This document shows positions 44,978 through 53,750 of a stretch of 64,000 bases of DNA, in pieces. Under the pieces are notes generated by a model. That model did not search any database, was not told the DNA's origin, and was given only the letters and a program-made list of their open reading frames with translations. The stretch is from NCBI GenBank assembly GCA_964203655.1, contig CAXNMJ010000003.1:62001-126000 (forward strand), given 5' to 3'. The translations under genes were made by a program, and so were the position numbers. Within the stretch, counting starts at the first letter, position 1; each line of letters begins with the position of its first letter. This DNA is from BACL27 sp947488385. GTDB lineage: Bacteria; Actinomycetota; Acidimicrobiia; Acidimicrobiales; Ilumatobacteraceae.

Positions 44978-45523
44978 CTATTTAGCCCGGGGGCGAAACG
45001 CTGTCAGGCCGTTTGTCAGTTCGAGTCGCGGGCCATTGATTAAGTCAATGCAATATGGCACTGCAGGCATCACCGCGTCGAGACATTCGCTAATTGAGGA
45101 TGGCTTGCCCGGCAAATTAATAATCAGCGCACCACCGCGAATGCCGGCTGTTTGACGAGACAAAATTGCAGTCGGCACGACCTTAAGCGAAGTCAGCCTC
45201 ATTAATTCTCCAAAGCCTGGCATCATCTTGTCGCAAACTTTTTCGGTGGCTTCGGGTGTGATGTCGCGAACTGCTGGCCCCGTGCCACCAGTTGTAACGA
45301 TTAGACAGCACTTTTCGATGTCGGCAAGTTCTCGCAATGTTGCAGTCACGAGATCTATTTCGTCGGCGATCACACGTGCAACTGGTTGCCACGATGATGA
45401 GAGATGTTTCGTGAAGTATTCGTGAATTGCCGGGCCACCAAGATCTTTGTATACGCCAGCCGAAGCCCGGTCTGAAACTGTGACGATGCCGATCTTGGCT
45501 TCTGTTGAGTTTTGTTCAGTCAT
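44978..45523 (-). CDS. mogA: Molybdopterin adenylyltransferase-like protein (MogA/MoaB)
   Basis: This enzyme activates molybdopterin by adenylation before molybdenum insertion. The 181-residue protein has the family motifs VTVSDRASAGVYKDLGG, IVTTGGTGPAVRDITPEAT and LINLPGKPSSISECLDAV. ATG 45523 is chosen over the preceding TTG. It lies seven bases after the sulfotransferase gene, in the same direction. No other molybdopterin gene is adjacent, but fdhD, needed for a molybdenum formate dehydrogenase, lies 12 kb away in the window. Confidence 0.88.
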   Translation of the reverse strand: MTEQNSTEAKIGIVTVSDRASAGVYKDLGGPAIHEYFTKHLSSSWQPVARVIADEIDLVTATLRELADIEKCCLIVTTGGTGPAVRDITPEATEKVCDKMMPGFGELMRLTSLKVVPTAILSRQTAGIRGGALIINLPGKPSSISECLDAVMPAVPYCIDLINGPRLELTNGLTAFRPRAK

Positions 45524-45529
45524 CAACGT

Positions 45530-46489
45530 TTACCAGAACAGATTTTGTGGATCGTTGTATTTTTTGCCGAACGAAAGTTTGCGAACAATTGACTTGTAGA
45601 TCTGTCGACACCCAAATCGAAAGCCGGTGAGCGAACGTGCCGTAAACGAGACAGATTGAAGCCGTTCAATTGATGCACGAAATGCGCGGAGCATCGCGGT
45701 TTCAGTTGCGCTCAAGATCAGCGGCTCGATGCTGGCAGGAAACGTGCGAGTGGCGAAGTTAAAAGTCGAGTAATCCATTTGATAAACGGCTTGCAGACGA
45801 TTTGCTGTGTGTTGGTCGCAGACTTGTTCGAGTTTGATGCCAAAGCCGACATTGTGCCGCTCAAGCGCAAGCGAAGTGCCGGCACGACGGTTAACTTCGT
45901 CGACGAGTTTTTGCATCTCTTCTGGGTTTTCAACTCGAGCAGTCATGTTGTAGTTGAACTTGTCTGGGTGCACGATGTGCGACTGCGGCAAGAAGTGATG
46001 ATCGTCCATGAACTCATTGGTGCGCTCAGTGATCATTTTGGCAAACAGCGCAAAGCTCTCGGTGATGTTGACGCGACCGTCAACTATTTGATCTTGGCAA
46101 AGTTCGATCGCCCGATCTGGTGTGCCTGGCGCACGCGAAAAGATTCTGTTCTCCCAAGCTGAGTAGGCGCGGGCGAGCGGGTCGCGGGTCGCATAGACAC
46201 GAAGCCATTCAGGTGAATGCAAGATCTCGTCTATTTGCTTTGCCGTCATATCAATCAATTTTGTTAAGCCGTTGACGCCAAGTTCGTGAACTGTTTGCGA
46301 TTTTGCCATGTGTGGGCTGATCAAACGGTCTAGACGCGACTGGTCGTAACTGCCGCTGGCTTTAGCCAACAACATTTTGATGCTGCTACATGCAACCTTT
46401 GTAGTCGGGCAATACATGATCTTGAGTTTTGGTGCGACGAGCAAAAACCCAGCGTGGGGTTTCAGCAGAAAGTCTTTTTCGCTGACCAC
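45530..46489 (-). CDS. PAPS-dependent sulfotransferase, family 2-like
   Basis: This enzyme is predicted to transfer sulfate from PAPS to a carbohydrate or other hydroxyl. Two cofactor motifs are visible in the 319-residue protein: the 5'-phosphosulfate loop IMYCPTTKVACSSIKMLL and the 3'-phosphate region RVYATRDPLARAYSAWENR. This pattern matches Sulfotransfer_2-type enzymes, which act on polysaccharide or lipid sugars. No signal or membrane helix is evident. The gene follows cysC by 16 bases in the cysDNC series, so its donor is made by the same operon. The acceptor is unknown. GTG start at 46489. Confidence 0.75.
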   Translation of the reverse strand: MVSEKDFLLKPHAGFLLVAPKLKIMYCPTTKVACSSIKMLLAKASGSYDQSRLDRLISPHMAKSQTVHELGVNGLTKLIDMTAKQIDEILHSPEWLRVYATRDPLARAYSAWENRIFSRAPGTPDRAIELCQDQIVDGRVNITESFALFAKMITERTNEFMDDHHFLPQSHIVHPDKFNYNMTARVENPEEMQKLVDEVNRRAGTSLALERHNVGFGIKLEQVCDQHTANRLQAVYQMDYSTFNFATRTFPASIEPLILSATETAMLRAFRASIERLQSVSFTARSLTGFRFGCRQIYKSIVRKLSFGKKYNDPQNLFW

Positions 46490-46505
46490 TTTTAATGCGT
46501 CACTT

Positions 46506-47102
46506 TCATGCGCCGACTCTGACCAGCAGTTTGGCCATGATCATTGCGACCGATTGTTGTAGTGATTCGCTATTTGCGCCGACCACAACATCTGGAGAAA
46601 CGGGCGCTTCATAGGGGCTATCAACACCGCTTAGCCCTGTCATGCCTCCGCTGCGAACTTTGGCATACAAACCTTTTGTGTCACGTCGTTCGCACTCGTC
46701 TAGTGGTGTGGCGACGTGAACCTCGATGAACTTCATGTTTCGGTCTTCGTGAATTTTGCGAGCGTGAGCGCGCGAAGCGATGAACGGCGAGATGATCGGC
46801 ACAACCGCGACAAGGCCAGAATCTGCAAACAGACATGCAACTTCTGCCATTCGGCGAATGTTCTCAGCACGATCTTCGTCGGTGAAGCCGAGATCGGCAT
46901 TCAACCCGTGGCGAACATTGTCGGCATCCAATATGTAGGCGAGGCGACTTGTATTCAAGAGTTCACGAGCAAGTTCGTTAGCAATCGTCGATTTTCCTGA
47001 GCCAGATAAACCGGTCAGCCAAACAGTCGCCCCAGATAGCCCGTGCTTGTTCCAGCGTTGCGCGCGAGTGACGCCAGGTTCGTGCCAGACAGGTTGGTTC
47101 AT
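46506..47102 (-). CDS. cysC: Adenylylsulfate kinase
   Basis: CysC phosphorylates APS to PAPS. The 198-residue protein has Walker A TGLSGSGKSTIANELAREL, the APS-binding DADNVRHGLNADLGF followed by EDRAENIRR, and the lid segment DTKGLYAKVRSGGMTGLSG. I took ATG 47102 (MNQPVWHEPG). The open frame upstream overlaps cysN and adds a poor sequence. It is third in the cysD-cysN-cysC series and precedes the sulfotransferase. Confidence 0.93.
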   Translation of the reverse strand: MNQPVWHEPGVTRAQRWNKHGLSGATVWLTGLSGSGKSTIANELARELLNTSRLAYILDADNVRHGLNADLGFTDEDRAENIRRMAEVACLFADSGLVAVVPIISPFIASRAHARKIHEDRNMKFIEVHVATPLDECERRDTKGLYAKVRSGGMTGLSGVDSPYEAPVSPDVVVGANSESLQQSVAMIMAKLLVRVGA

Positions 47103-47127
47103 CTTGTTGCTACTTCTGCTTTCTAGT

Positions 47128-48384
47128 TTATGATCTTGGCGACAGCAGCATGCCAGCGGCAGCCGTCTGGCCAGAAGATTCATCTACAAGAATAAACGAG
47201 CCCGTAGTGCGGTTTTGATGGTAGTCGTCAAAAAATAGTGGGCTAGTCGTGTGCAAAGTTACGCGACCAATCTCATTGAATTTCAGTTCTTTGATTTCTG
47301 TCTCGCGATGCAAGTTTGAAATATCAAGTCGGTAGAGAACATTTGAAACTTTTCCGCGCGCAAGTTTTGTTGTGTGCTTGACCGTATAAATTTTGTCAAG
47401 TTGCAACGGTGCGGCGTCATCCATCCAACAAAGCATTGCTTCAAGTTCTTGCGAGGCGCGAGGACGATTGTTTGGTCGGCACAACATGTCGCCACGTGTG
47501 ATCGACAAATCATCGGCAAGCAAAATGGTTACGGCTTGACCGGGCTCTGCTTGGGTCACTGCGCCATTTGGTGAGTCGATGCCGGTGATCGTGCTGGTCA
47601 GGCCCGAGGGCAGAACCATGATGTCGTCGCCGACTCGCAACACGCCGCCAGCAACTCGGCCCGCGTAGCCGCGATAGTCGGGGTTGTCGGCACGTTGCGG
47701 ACGAATCACAAATTGCACCGGAAACCGCGTGTCGATGCGGTTGTCGTCACTTGCGGTGTAGACGTTTTCAAGATGATGCAACAGGGTCGAGCCTTCAAAC
47801 CATGGCATGTTTGCTGAACGGCTGACGACATTGTCACCAGCGAGTGCGCTAATCGGCAAGAAAGTTACATCGCGCAAGTCGAGACGAGAAGCAAACGTCT
47901 CGAATTCGTCGCGAATTTTGTTAAAAACTTCTGCGTCGTAGTCGACAAGATCCATTTTGTTGACGCAGATCACGAGGTGGGGCACACCGAGTAGTGACAC
48001 GAGCAAACTGTGGCGGCGTGTTTGTTCTACGACACCAGTGCGCGCGTCAACCAGAACGATAGCCAGATCAGCATTTGATGCTCCGGTGATCATGTTGCGC
48101 GTGTATTGAATATGACCTGGGCAGTCGGCGATTATGAAACTGCGTTTAGGTGTTGCAAAATATCGATACGCGACGTCAATCGTGATGCCTTGTTCGCGTT
48201 CGGCGCGAAGGCCGTCGGTCAATAGCGACAAGTCGACATAATCGTCGCCTCGACGCTTGCTGACGGCTTCAATATGTTCAAGTTGATCTTCGAAGATGCT
48301 CTTCGAATCGTAAAGTAGGCGACCAATCAGAGTTGACTTGCCGTCATCGACTGAGCCGACGGTTGCAAAATGCAGACGCTCCAT
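47128..48384 (-). CDS. cysN: Sulfate adenylyltransferase subunit 1 (GTPase)
   Basis: CysN couples GTP hydrolysis to ATP sulfurylase, forming APS from sulfate and ATP with CysD. The translation-factor-type GTPase motifs are clear: GSVDDGKSTLIGRLLYDSK (G1), EREQGITIDVAYRYF (G2), DCPGHIQYTRNM (G3) and VNKMDLVDYD (G4). Beta-barrel domains follow. The 418-residue length shows that no CysC domain is fused, consistent with a separate cysC gene. The ATG shares one base with the cysD stop. Confidence 0.95.
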   Translation of the reverse strand: MERLHFATVGSVDDGKSTLIGRLLYDSKSIFEDQLEHIEAVSKRRGDDYVDLSLLTDGLRAEREQGITIDVAYRYFATPKRSFIIADCPGHIQYTRNMITGASNADLAIVLVDARTGVVEQTRRHSLLVSLLGVPHLVICVNKMDLVDYDAEVFNKIRDEFETFASRLDLRDVTFLPISALAGDNVVSRSANMPWFEGSTLLHHLENVYTASDDNRIDTRFPVQFVIRPQRADNPDYRGYAGRVAGGVLRVGDDIMVLPSGLTSTITGIDSPNGAVTQAEPGQAVTILLADDLSITRGDMLCRPNNRPRASQELEAMLCWMDDAAPLQLDKIYTVKHTTKLARGKVSNVLYRLDISNLHRETEIKELKFNEIGRVTLHTTSPLFFDDYHQNRTTGSFILVDESSGQTAAAGMLLSPRS

Positions 48385-49280
48385 TAGAAGTAGCCCAACT
48401 TTTTGCGGTCTTCCATGCCGGCTTCTGAAATTCGGTCATCGGCGCGGGTGGCACCACGTTCGGTGATTCGCGCGACCGATGTTTCGGCAATTACCTGCTC
48501 AATAGTTGTCGCTGATGATTCGATTGCTGCCGTGCAGGTTGCGTCACCAACAGTGCGAAAGCGAACGAGTTCTTCGCTCACGGTTTCGCCATCTTCGGGT
48601 TTCATGAACGGAGAGACCGCCATCCACATGTTGTCTCGGCGAAAAACTTGACGACGATGTGCGTAGTAAATGCTCGGCAGATCGATGTTGTAGTCGGCGA
48701 CAAATTGCCAGATATCTAGTTCGGTCCAGTTCGAGATGGGGAAAATTCGAAAATGTTCGCCGGGTTTGTGGCGACCGTTATATATTCCCCAAAGTTCTGG
48801 CCGCTGAGTTTTTGGATCCCACTGGCCGAATGCGTCACGGTGCGAATACACGCGTTCTTTGGCACGGGCTCGTTCTTCGTCGCGACGAGCACCACCAAAC
48901 ACGGCATCAAATTTGTGTTCTTTGATCGAATCAAGCAGCGTCACGGTTTGTAACGGGTTGCGGCTGGCGCGTGGGCCTGTTGCGTCTTGCATGCGTCCTG
49001 CGTCAATTGATGCTTGTACCGAGCCAACAATCAGTTGCACGTCTAGGTCACGAACTGCGCGGTCACGAAACTCAATTACTTCGGCAAAGTTGTGGCCTGT
49101 GTCGATGTGCATCACCGGAAACGGCACGCGTGCGGGGCTGAATGCTCGCACGGCAAGGTGCAACATTACGACTGAGTCTTTGCCACCAGAGAACAGCATG
49201 GCTGGTCGCTCGAATTCGGCGGCGACTTCGCGGATGATTGTTACCGACTCATCAATCAGGCTGCGCAATGCTGATTTCAC
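48384..49280 (-). CDS. cysD: Sulfate adenylyltransferase subunit 2
   Basis: CysD is the catalytic ATP sulfurylase subunit of the PP-loop family. It has the PP-loop LFSGGKDSVVMLHLA, VMHIDTGHNFAEVIEFRD, GGARRDEERARAKERVYSH and FPISNWTELDIWQF, over 298 residues. It begins at GTG 49280. A TAGTCT hexamer ends seven bases before the start with no ribosome site, so the message may be leaderless. It heads the operon cysD-cysN-cysC-sulfotransferase-mogA, facing the phosphatase gene 98 bases away. No PAPS/APS reductase gene is in the window. Confidence 0.95.
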   Translation of the reverse strand: MKSALRSLIDESVTIIREVAAEFERPAMLFSGGKDSVVMLHLAVRAFSPARVPFPVMHIDTGHNFAEVIEFRDRAVRDLDVQLIVGSVQASIDAGRMQDATGPRASRNPLQTVTLLDSIKEHKFDAVFGGARRDEERARAKERVYSHRDAFGQWDPKTQRPELWGIYNGRHKPGEHFRIFPISNWTELDIWQFVADYNIDLPSIYYAHRRQVFRRDNMWMAVSPFMKPEDGETVSEELVRFRTVGDATCTAAIESSATTIEQVIAETSVARITERGATRADDRISEAGMEDRKKLGYF

Positions 49281-49287
49281 CCTATTA

Positions 49288-49293
49288 AGACTA
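49288..49293 (-). promoter_or_regulatory. Candidate -10 element of cysD, leaderless
   Basis: On the minus strand TAGTCT ends seven bases before the cysD GTG, so RNA would start at the first codon. No good -35 is visible 16-18 bases further up. The support is position plus recurrence of the TAGnnT form. Confidence 0.35.
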
Positions 49294-49355
49294 GGGCTTT
49301 TGGCATTGTGTAAGTGTCACAGCGCAGATGCCCTTTTGCGAATAGTTCTGGCAAT

Positions 49356-49361
49356 TAGTCT
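49356..49361 (+). promoter_or_regulatory. Candidate -10 element of the CysQ/IMPase-type gene
   Basis: TAGTCT at this position would start RNA near 49368, leaving about ten bases that include AAGGAAA before GTG 49379. The same hexamer occurs in mirror orientation for cysD in this 98-base divergent region. Confidence 0.35.
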
Positions 49362-49378
49362 GACATCGAAGGAAACCT

Positions 49379-50146
49379 GTGGCGCGACTTACAAAAACAA
49401 GTTCAAACGAAGAGATCTTGGCGGTGCTCAACGAGACGGCTGAAGCGGTCAGCGTCGTTTTGCGTGAGAACAAAGATTGGTCGCTGTCAGGTTTGCGCGA
49501 CACACAATATTCAGTCGATTTGCGAGCTGATTCTGCAGCGCTAGAAGTTCTGCACGGTGCGGGTGTCGCGGTTCTGTCCGAAGAAAGCGAAATCACTGGC
49601 GTGTTCGGTGACGATGATTTATGCGTAGTGATGGATCCGCTTGATGGTTCGACGAACGCCAGTCGCGGTGTTCAGTGGTTCGCAACTGCGTTGTGCGCGA
49701 TTGACAAAAACGGCATGCGCGCAGGACTCGTCGTTAATCAAGCAAACGGCATCGATCGTTATTGGGCCACAACTGGTGGCGGTGCGTTTCACAATGGCGT
49801 GGCGATGCGACCAAGTGCTTGTGTTGATTTGAGCGAAGCAGTTGTAGGTGTTTCGGGAATTCCAAAACAGCGTCCCAAGTGGGGGCAGTTTCGCGCGCTT
49901 GGTGCGGCGGCGCTAGATATTTGTTTAGTGGCTGATGGCGTGATCGATGCTTGGATCGATTTCAATACGCACGGCGTTTGGGACTACCTAGCTAGCGCGT
50001 TGATTTGCCAAGAGGCGGGTGCGCAGATCGCTGAGCATCAAGATCGCGACTTGGTTGTGCATCAGCACGGTCAGCGACGCACGCCGATTGTGGCGGCGAC
50101 GCCTGAGTTGCTAGTTAGCGTTCGCCAAGTACGCGCCCAACAATAA
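49379..50146 (+). CDS. Inositol monophosphatase-family protein, CysQ-like
   Basis: This is a lithium-sensitive-type metal phosphatase of 255 residues. The metal-binding motifs are LSEESE (Glu), VVMDPLDGSTNASRG, and GVWDYLASALICQEAGA (the usual WDxAAG element). Its divergent position next to PAPS synthesis genes favours CysQ, which removes 3'-phosphate from the PAP left by sulfotransfer. The nearby cyclitol island and mycothiol synthesis make an inositol phosphatase an alternative. Starts at GTG 49379 after GAAGGAAACC. nhaA follows 15 bases later. Confidence 0.82.
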   Translation: MARLTKTSSNEEILAVLNETAEAVSVVLRENKDWSLSGLRDTQYSVDLRADSAALEVLHGAGVAVLSEESEITGVFGDDDLCVVMDPLDGSTNASRGVQWFATALCAIDKNGMRAGLVVNQANGIDRYWATTGGGAFHNGVAMRPSACVDLSEAVVGVSGIPKQRPKWGQFRALGAAALDICLVADGVIDAWIDFNTHGVWDYLASALICQEAGAQIAEHQDRDLVVHQHGQRRTPIVAATPELLVSVRQVRAQQ

Positions 50147-50161
50147 AACTAGAATCGTCGC

Positions 50162-51267
50162 GTGAAGCGTAAAGAGCGAAAGGCATATAGCCCTGTTGGG
50201 TTTTTAGAGAGATTTGTGGCCGTTGAGGTGCGGGCGGCGGGTTTGATTTTTGGTGCGGCGATTCTTGGCGTATTGCTGGCCACATTTGGCGATTTTTATC
50301 TGCACAATAGTTTCACTGAGTTTATTAGCGAAGTCGCAATCGGCAGTTTTTTTCTTTTAGTGGGGCTTGAGTTACGGCGTGAATTCGCAAGCGGAACATT
50401 GTCGGGCTCAACTCTGCGCGTGGCATTGATGGCAACTGCTGGCGGAATGCTTTTTCCAGCATTGATATTTCGTGTCGCTAGCACCAACTGCGGCTCGCGA
50501 TGGTTGGGTTGCCGTTGTTGCAACTGATATCGCGATTGCTTCAGCAGTCACAGCACTCGGTTTATTTCGTAACGTAATTCGTGCACTTTTATTGACGGTT
50601 GCTGTTCTTGACGACCTTGGCGGAGTGTTGGCGCTCGCGACAACTGGCAAGAGCCCAAAAATTGTTTATGTGCTCGCGGTAATTGCCGTCGTTGCAATCT
50701 TTGCTTGGTCTATTCGTAAGTTCAATTTTGGTGTGATTTATACACTCGCTACTACTGCGCTGGTCGTGTGGTTGATGCTGCGCGCGGGGTTGCACCCATC
50801 GCTTGGGGCGTTTGCGGTTGGGTTCGTTGTGCCGCACTTTGATCCAGATAATCCATCGGTTGCCGAACGAGTCGAAGAGAAAATTCACCCGTATGTAGCG
50901 GCGCTCTTATTGCCAATCTTCGTGTTCTTGCACACGATGATTCCGGTGCGGGTGCCAGACGGTGCGCCGGCAAACTTAATTTTTGTGACGATACTTGCAA
51001 TCGTCGTAGGCAAAGCCTTAGGTATTGGCGGAGTGCTCGCGCTGACGCGGAGAATCTCCAAAATTTCGGCTTTTGAAGCGCTCGCAGTTGGGTTTGCTGC
51101 TGCGGCTGCGCTTACCGTGGCTTTGATTGGTGTTGATGCGACATTGGCCGACACGCCATACGAAAAAGTTGTCAGCCTCGGCATTCTTGGCGCCACAGCG
51201 AGTCGCGGTCGTGCTCGGAGTTACCGCGGGTCGGCTCGCAAAAGCATCGCACCACGATCTAACTTAA
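50162..51267 (+). CDS. nhaA: NhaA-type Na+/H+ antiporter (two frameshifts)
   Basis: NhaA exports sodium in exchange for protons. Family segments are GSFFLLVGLELRREFASGTL, VATDIAIASAVTALG, TVAVLDDLGGVLALA (the ion-binding Asp pair), and LHPSLGAFAVGFVVP. The reading frame breaks at the TTT run 50468-50470, where dropping one T gives ALIFVSLAP. It breaks again near 51201-51204, where one surplus base separates ILGATAS from AVVLGVTAGRLAKASHHDLT. The corrected length is 367, short but normal for one-domain NhaA. GTG start. The stop is seven bases before the PIG-L gene. Confidence 0.87.
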
Positions 51268-51273
51268 GTACAG

Positions 51274-51972
51274 ATGAAAATTTTGGTGATCGCGGCGCAT
51301 CCTGATGATGTCGACTTTGGTGCAGGTGGCACGATTGCAACGTGGATCGCAGAAGGCAATGAAGTTGTTTACTGCCTCGTGACCGACGGTCAGGCAGGCG
51401 GGTCTGATAACACCGTGACGCGCGAGCAAGTTGCAGCAATTCGTCGCCAAGAACAAACGGCGGCGGCAAACATGCTCGGGGTTACAGAATTGCATTGGCT
51501 CGGGTTTCCAGATGGTGCGCTCGTTGCCGATTTGAATTTGCGTCGCGAAATCAGCGCCGTGATTCGCCGTGTCAAGCCAGATCGTGTGTTGACTCAATCT
51601 GCAGAAAGAAACTATTCGCGAATTTATGCCAGCCATCCTGATCATTTGGCAACTGGCGAAGCAACATTGTGTGCGATTTATCCCGATGCACGAAACGAGT
51701 TTGCGTTTCCTGAGTTGCTTAGCGAGCGCGGGCTCGCACCACATGCCGTGCCTGAAACTTGGATCATGGCCGGCCCGAATCCAAAACACTTTGTCGATAC
51801 GACAGACGTTTTAGATAAAAAGATTGCAGCCCTGCTGTGTCACCACAGTCAGCACTCTGACCCCGCGGGCTTACCGGCACGAATGCGTGGTTGGGGTGAG
51901 ATGATTGCGCAGGCGGGCGGCTTGCCTGAGGGCCGAACCGCCGAAGCATTTTTAGTCGTCGATACAAAGTAA
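51274..51972 (+). CDS. PIG-L/LmbE-family deacetylase
   Basis: This zinc hydrolase of 232 residues has the family motif IAAHPDDVDFGAGG at the N-terminus, VTDGQAGG, and a second metal site in YASHPDHLATG. Characterised members remove acetyl or amide groups from GlcNAc-inositol (MshB) or bacillithiol and mycothiol conjugates (Bca, Mca). The shorter length points away from MshB/Mca proper (about 290-300). The thiol link is plausible because mshD occurs in the window, but the exact substrate is undetermined. Confidence 0.85.
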   Translation: MKILVIAAHPDDVDFGAGGTIATWIAEGNEVVYCLVTDGQAGGSDNTVTREQVAAIRRQEQTAAANMLGVTELHWLGFPDGALVADLNLRREISAVIRRVKPDRVLTQSAERNYSRIYASHPDHLATGEATLCAIYPDARNEFAFPELLSERGLAPHAVPETWIMAGPNPKHFVDTTDVLDKKIAALLCHHSQHSDPAGLPARMRGWGEMIAQAGGLPEGRTAEAFLVVDTK

Positions 51973-52034
51973 AGAAAACCCAATACACTAAGAGTTTCAT
52001 TCGCTGAGAGGTTCGCAAGAAGTTTTCAGAGTTT

Positions 52035-52108
52035 GGGCGTTTAGCTCAGTTGGCTAGAGCATCTCCCTTACAAGGAGAGGGTCGGGGGTTCAAGTCCCTC
52101 AACGCCCA
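52035..52108 (+). tRNA. tRNA-Val (TAC)
   Basis: The 74-base cloverleaf has acceptor stem GGGCGTT/AACGCCC, D-arm AGCTCAGTTGGCTAGAGC, anticodon stem TCTCC/GGAGA around loop CTTACAA (anticodon TAC), T-arm with GGTTCAAGTCC, and discriminator A. No CCA is encoded. Confidence 0.94.
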
Positions 52109-52157
52109 CTAGATGTCGTAGAAACGTCGTTGATTACGTCGTGTTAAATTCTGAGTC

Positions 52158-52952
52158 ATGGGACAATATGCCGTTTACCGTGACAAGCGCGTGGTCGTCA
52201 CTGGCGCCGCATCTGGCATCGGACGACAGGCAGCCGAGTTTTTGCTCGCTGATGGCGCAAAAGTTATCGCTCTTGATCGCAACCCAAGTGATCTTAAAGT
52301 CGAACAATTTATTGCAGTTGATTTCACACAGCCAGAAACGATCACGGCGGCTGTAAAAAAAATTGACGGCGAAATTGATGTGTTGCTGAATATTGCTGGC
52401 GTGCCCGGCACGGTTGATCCAGAAGTTGTGATGCGCGTCAATGTTCTTGGTCTGCGCCTGCTCACAGATTTATTGATTGACCGAATTCGACGCGGTGGCT
52501 CGGTGACCCACGTTGCGTCAATCGCTGGTGCACAGTGGGCCGCACACCTTGACGAAGTGCAAAGACTGCTCGCAACACCCGACTACGAGACTGGCGTGGC
52601 GTGGGTCAAAGATCATCCGATGGATGGCAAACGGGCATACGATTTTTCAAAAGAGTGTGTTGTCGTGATGGCAAAACAACAAGGTCACTGGTTGCGCGAG
52701 CGCGGTGTTCGCGTAAACACTGTTAGCCCTGGCCCAGTGCAGACACCAATTTTGAAAGACTTTCGTGAGTCGGTCGGGCCTCTACTCGATTTAGTGACGC
52801 GTGAGACTGGTCGTGATGCAACCGCGACAGATATCGCTCGCGTGATTTTGTTTTTGTCTGACCCGAGCCTCGAATGGTTAAACGCGACGGACGTTCAAGT
52901 CGACGGCGGCTTCATGAGCGGCCTCGTGGGTGGCTGGGTTAAACTTGGCTGA
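52158..52952 (+). CDS. Short-chain dehydrogenase/reductase
   Basis: This NAD(P)-dependent oxidoreductase of 264 residues has the cofactor motif VVVTGAASGIGRQAAEFL, LLNIAGVPGTVD, catalytic Ser in VASIAGAQW, Tyr/Lys in YDFSKECVVV, and PGPVQTPILKDF. The long insertion between the Ser and Tyr motifs (DEVQRLLATPDYETGVAW) matches the coniferyl-alcohol dehydrogenase-like/3-alpha-HSD subgroup, where it shapes the pocket. The substrate is uncertain. It starts at ATG 52158 and is followed four bases later by a second SDR. Confidence 0.82.
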   Translation: MGQYAVYRDKRVVVTGAASGIGRQAAEFLLADGAKVIALDRNPSDLKVEQFIAVDFTQPETITAAVKKIDGEIDVLLNIAGVPGTVDPEVVMRVNVLGLRLLTDLLIDRIRRGGSVTHVASIAGAQWAAHLDEVQRLLATPDYETGVAWVKDHPMDGKRAYDFSKECVVVMAKQQGHWLRERGVRVNTVSPGPVQTPILKDFRESVGPLLDLVTRETGRDATATDIARVILFLSDPSLEWLNATDVQVDGGFMSGLVGGWVKLG

Positions 52953-52955
52953 GTT

Positions 52956-53720
52956 ATGAGCGACAATACAACGCAGCAACTAGTAGGGCAACGAGCATTT
53001 ATTACGGGCGGTGCGAGCGGCATCGGTGCCGAGATGGCGCGCAGGTTCACTCGCGAAGGGGCAACAGTCGTCGTTGCCGATGTCAACGACACGCTCGGCA
53101 AACAAGTTGCAGTCGAAGTTGGCGGCGAATATGTTCATCTCGACGTAACTGACTCTCAAGCATGGGACAAACTGCTGCCGACATTTGAGCCGTTTGACAT
53201 TGTCTGTCTTAACGCTGGCGTGTCAACGCATCAAAATGTGATCGGCAACATCTCGAATTATCCGCTCGAAAAAGTCGACAATGATGCCTACGAGCGAATC
53301 ATGAGCATCAACGTCGATGGTGTCGTGTTTGGTGCGCGCGCGGTGATTCCAGGTATGGTCGCGCGCAAGTCGGGGCACATATTGGTGACAGCGTCACTTG
53401 CGGGCATCATTCAGATTGCGCCAGACCCTGTTTATGGATTAACCAAGCACGCCATGGTCGGCTTCGTGAAGTCGCTCGGGCCAGCGCTTGAGCCACATGG
53501 GGTGTGCATCAGCGCCTTGTGCCCGGGGTTTCTCGACACGCCGTTAGTTAGCGAACTTGCACGCGAATATGCCAAAACTTTCAGCATGGGCGTAATGGAT
53601 GTATCAGTTGCTGGTGACTTGGCCATGCGCGCACTCACTGAACGCATCGCGGGTTCGCAATGGGTTGTGATGGCAGGTCAGCCAATTTCGCAATACATTC
53701 AGGCTCAACCGTTCGTCTGA
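52956..53720 (+). CDS. Short-chain dehydrogenase/reductase
   Basis: This 254-residue SDR, in operon with the preceding one, has AFITGGASGIGAEMARRF, VCLNAGVSTHQN, ILVTASLAGIIQIA and the active-site YGLTKHAMVGF, followed by CPGFLDTPLVSELA. It is more classical in layout, lacking the insertion of its neighbour. Two adjacent SDRs may act successively on one alcohol/ketone substrate. That is inference. It ends convergent with the EamA gene. Confidence 0.82.
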   Translation: MSDNTTQQLVGQRAFITGGASGIGAEMARRFTREGATVVVADVNDTLGKQVAVEVGGEYVHLDVTDSQAWDKLLPTFEPFDIVCLNAGVSTHQNVIGNISNYPLEKVDNDAYERIMSINVDGVVFGARAVIPGMVARKSGHILVTASLAGIIQIAPDPVYGLTKHAMVGFVKSLGPALEPHGVCISALCPGFLDTPLVSELAREYAKTFSMGVMDVSVAGDLAMRALTERIAGSQWVVMAGQPISQYIQAQPFV

Positions 53721-53750
53721 ACGATCGGTTAGTTACTAAAAATTTCGCGT

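Noticed and set aside
44964..44986. Short direct repeat AACTATTTAGC between the permease and mogA
   Set aside because: Two 11-base copies only; no promoter, terminator or attachment-site features.
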